Assembly (NCBI GenBank): GCA_020859645.1
Contig: JAJBVU010000024.1
Span: 1-7,690, forward strand
Direction: 5' to 3'
From: Eubacterium sp.
GTDB lineage: Bacteria; Bacillota; Clostridia; Lachnospirales; CAG-274
DNA: 7,690 nucleotides
In this document: piece by piece, positions 7,133 to 7,690 of the stretch
Layout of the letters: each line of letters starts with the position of its first letter
Numbering within the stretch: position 1 is the first letter of the stretch
The notes under the pieces: generated by a model
Seen by the model: only the letters and a program-made list of their open reading frames with translations
The model's database searches: none
Told to the model about the DNA's origin: nothing
Program-made: the position numbers and the translations under genes

Positions 7133-7674
7133 AAATCCTTGCTCTCCTTTAAAATAATGTGACAGCTCTCCATAACCGAAAGGGCGGCGCTGTGCTTTTC
7201 AGGCGTAACTCCGGCGCAGCAGTCCTTCAAAACATATATAGGCGTTTCGGGCAGTGCCGCTTTGATCATCAGGGCATTGCTTATTACGCAGATGTCAGTG
7301 CAAAGCCCTGCTAAATATATAGCTGAAAAAGGCTCTTTTTCGTTTTCTTTCTTTAAATCTGCCGAAAGCTCTTCAGAACCAAATGTAGGCTTTTCATAAA
7401 GTTTTGCATTTTTCTTATTCATAATTTTTTCAAGCCCGGGAATTAGCCTGTGACCCTCTGTTCCCTTAATGCAGTGAGGAACAGGCAGAAGCTTTCCCTC
7501 CATTGTGTTAAGATAGCTTTCACTGTGAGTGTCGGCAGTGAAAATAAGTCTGCCTTCGAAGCCCTCAGCCGCCTTAATTACAGCAGGGACTATTGCCTCA
7601 GCATCCTTTGTTCCCAAAGCTCCGTCAACAAAATCCTTCTGCATATCTATTATAATAAGACATTCGTTTTTCAT
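7129..7674 (-). CDS. pncA: Nicotinamidase (isochorismatase-like cysteine hydrolase)
   Basis: The 181-residue cytoplasmic enzyme deamidates nicotinamide to nicotinate and ammonia, feeding the adjacent pncB. The catalytic triad can be read as Asp10 (IIIDMQKDF), Lys95 (YEKPTFGS) and Cys129 in CTDICV. Metal-site residues are Asp48 and His50 (TADTHS) and His67 (PVPHCIKGTEG). The second histidine of the M. tuberculosis enzyme has no obvious counterpart; Glu59 may replace it. Length is usual for the family (about 180-215). GGGGAGG at 7684-7690, 9 bases before the ATG, supports the start. Other isochorismatase-like hydrolases look similar, but the metal motif, the CTDxCV nucleophile and the overlapping pncB make nicotinamidase the strong reading. 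The promoter lies outside the window. Confidence 0.93.
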   Translation of the reverse strand: MKNECLIIIDMQKDFVDGALGTKDAEAIVPAVIKAAEGFEGRLIFTADTHSESYLNTMEGKLLPVPHCIKGTEGHRLIPGLEKIMNKKNAKLYEKPTFGSEELSADLKKENEKEPFSAIYLAGLCTDICVISNALMIKAALPETPIYVLKDCCAGVTPEKHSAALSVMESCHIILKESKDL

Positions 7675-7690
7675 TTAAACATACCTCCCC

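Overview
The window looks like an ordinary chromosomal segment of a Gram-positive anaerobe of the class Clostridia. This rests on strong AGGAGG-type ribosome binding sites before nearly every gene, moderate-to-low GC, AT-rich intergenic DNA, tight operons with 1-4 base overlaps, and protein families typical of gut Clostridia (a FabK/nitronate-monooxygenase-like flavoprotein with a cysteine-rich tail, and a CPA1 antiporter ending in TrkA-C domains). Genus-level assignment is not possible from the sequence alone.

Layout. The left half (68-4003) is a three-gene plus-strand operon: a class I PLP aminotransferase of the aspartate aminotransferase type, a cation/proton antiporter with two C-terminal RCK_C (TrkA-C) domains, and a Gfo/Idh/MocA-family NAD(P)-dependent oxidoreductase. 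Gaps are 21 and 12 bases. A bidirectional hairpin terminator at 4010-4049 closes this operon and the converging minus-strand operon.

The right half is on the minus strand. Reading in the direction of transcription, pncA (nicotinamidase) and pncB (nicotinate phosphoribosyltransferase) overlap by 4 bases and form a two-step NAD salvage module (nicotinamide to nicotinate to NaMN). After a 167-base AT-rich gap holding a good sigma-A-type promoter (5567-5595) comes a second pair: an FMN-dependent nitronate monooxygenase/enoyl-ACP reductase II-like protein, whose stop codon overlaps by one base the start of a RidA-family imine deaminase.

The plus-strand genes share no obvious single pathway. The PncA-PncB pairing is well understood. 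The flavoprotein-RidA pairing is the most suggestive functional link, because RidA removes reactive imine/enamine intermediates, but it remains inference.

No mobile element, CRISPR array, RNA gene, prophage or recognisably new system was seen. The findings are mainly residue- and domain-level oddities in otherwise known families.
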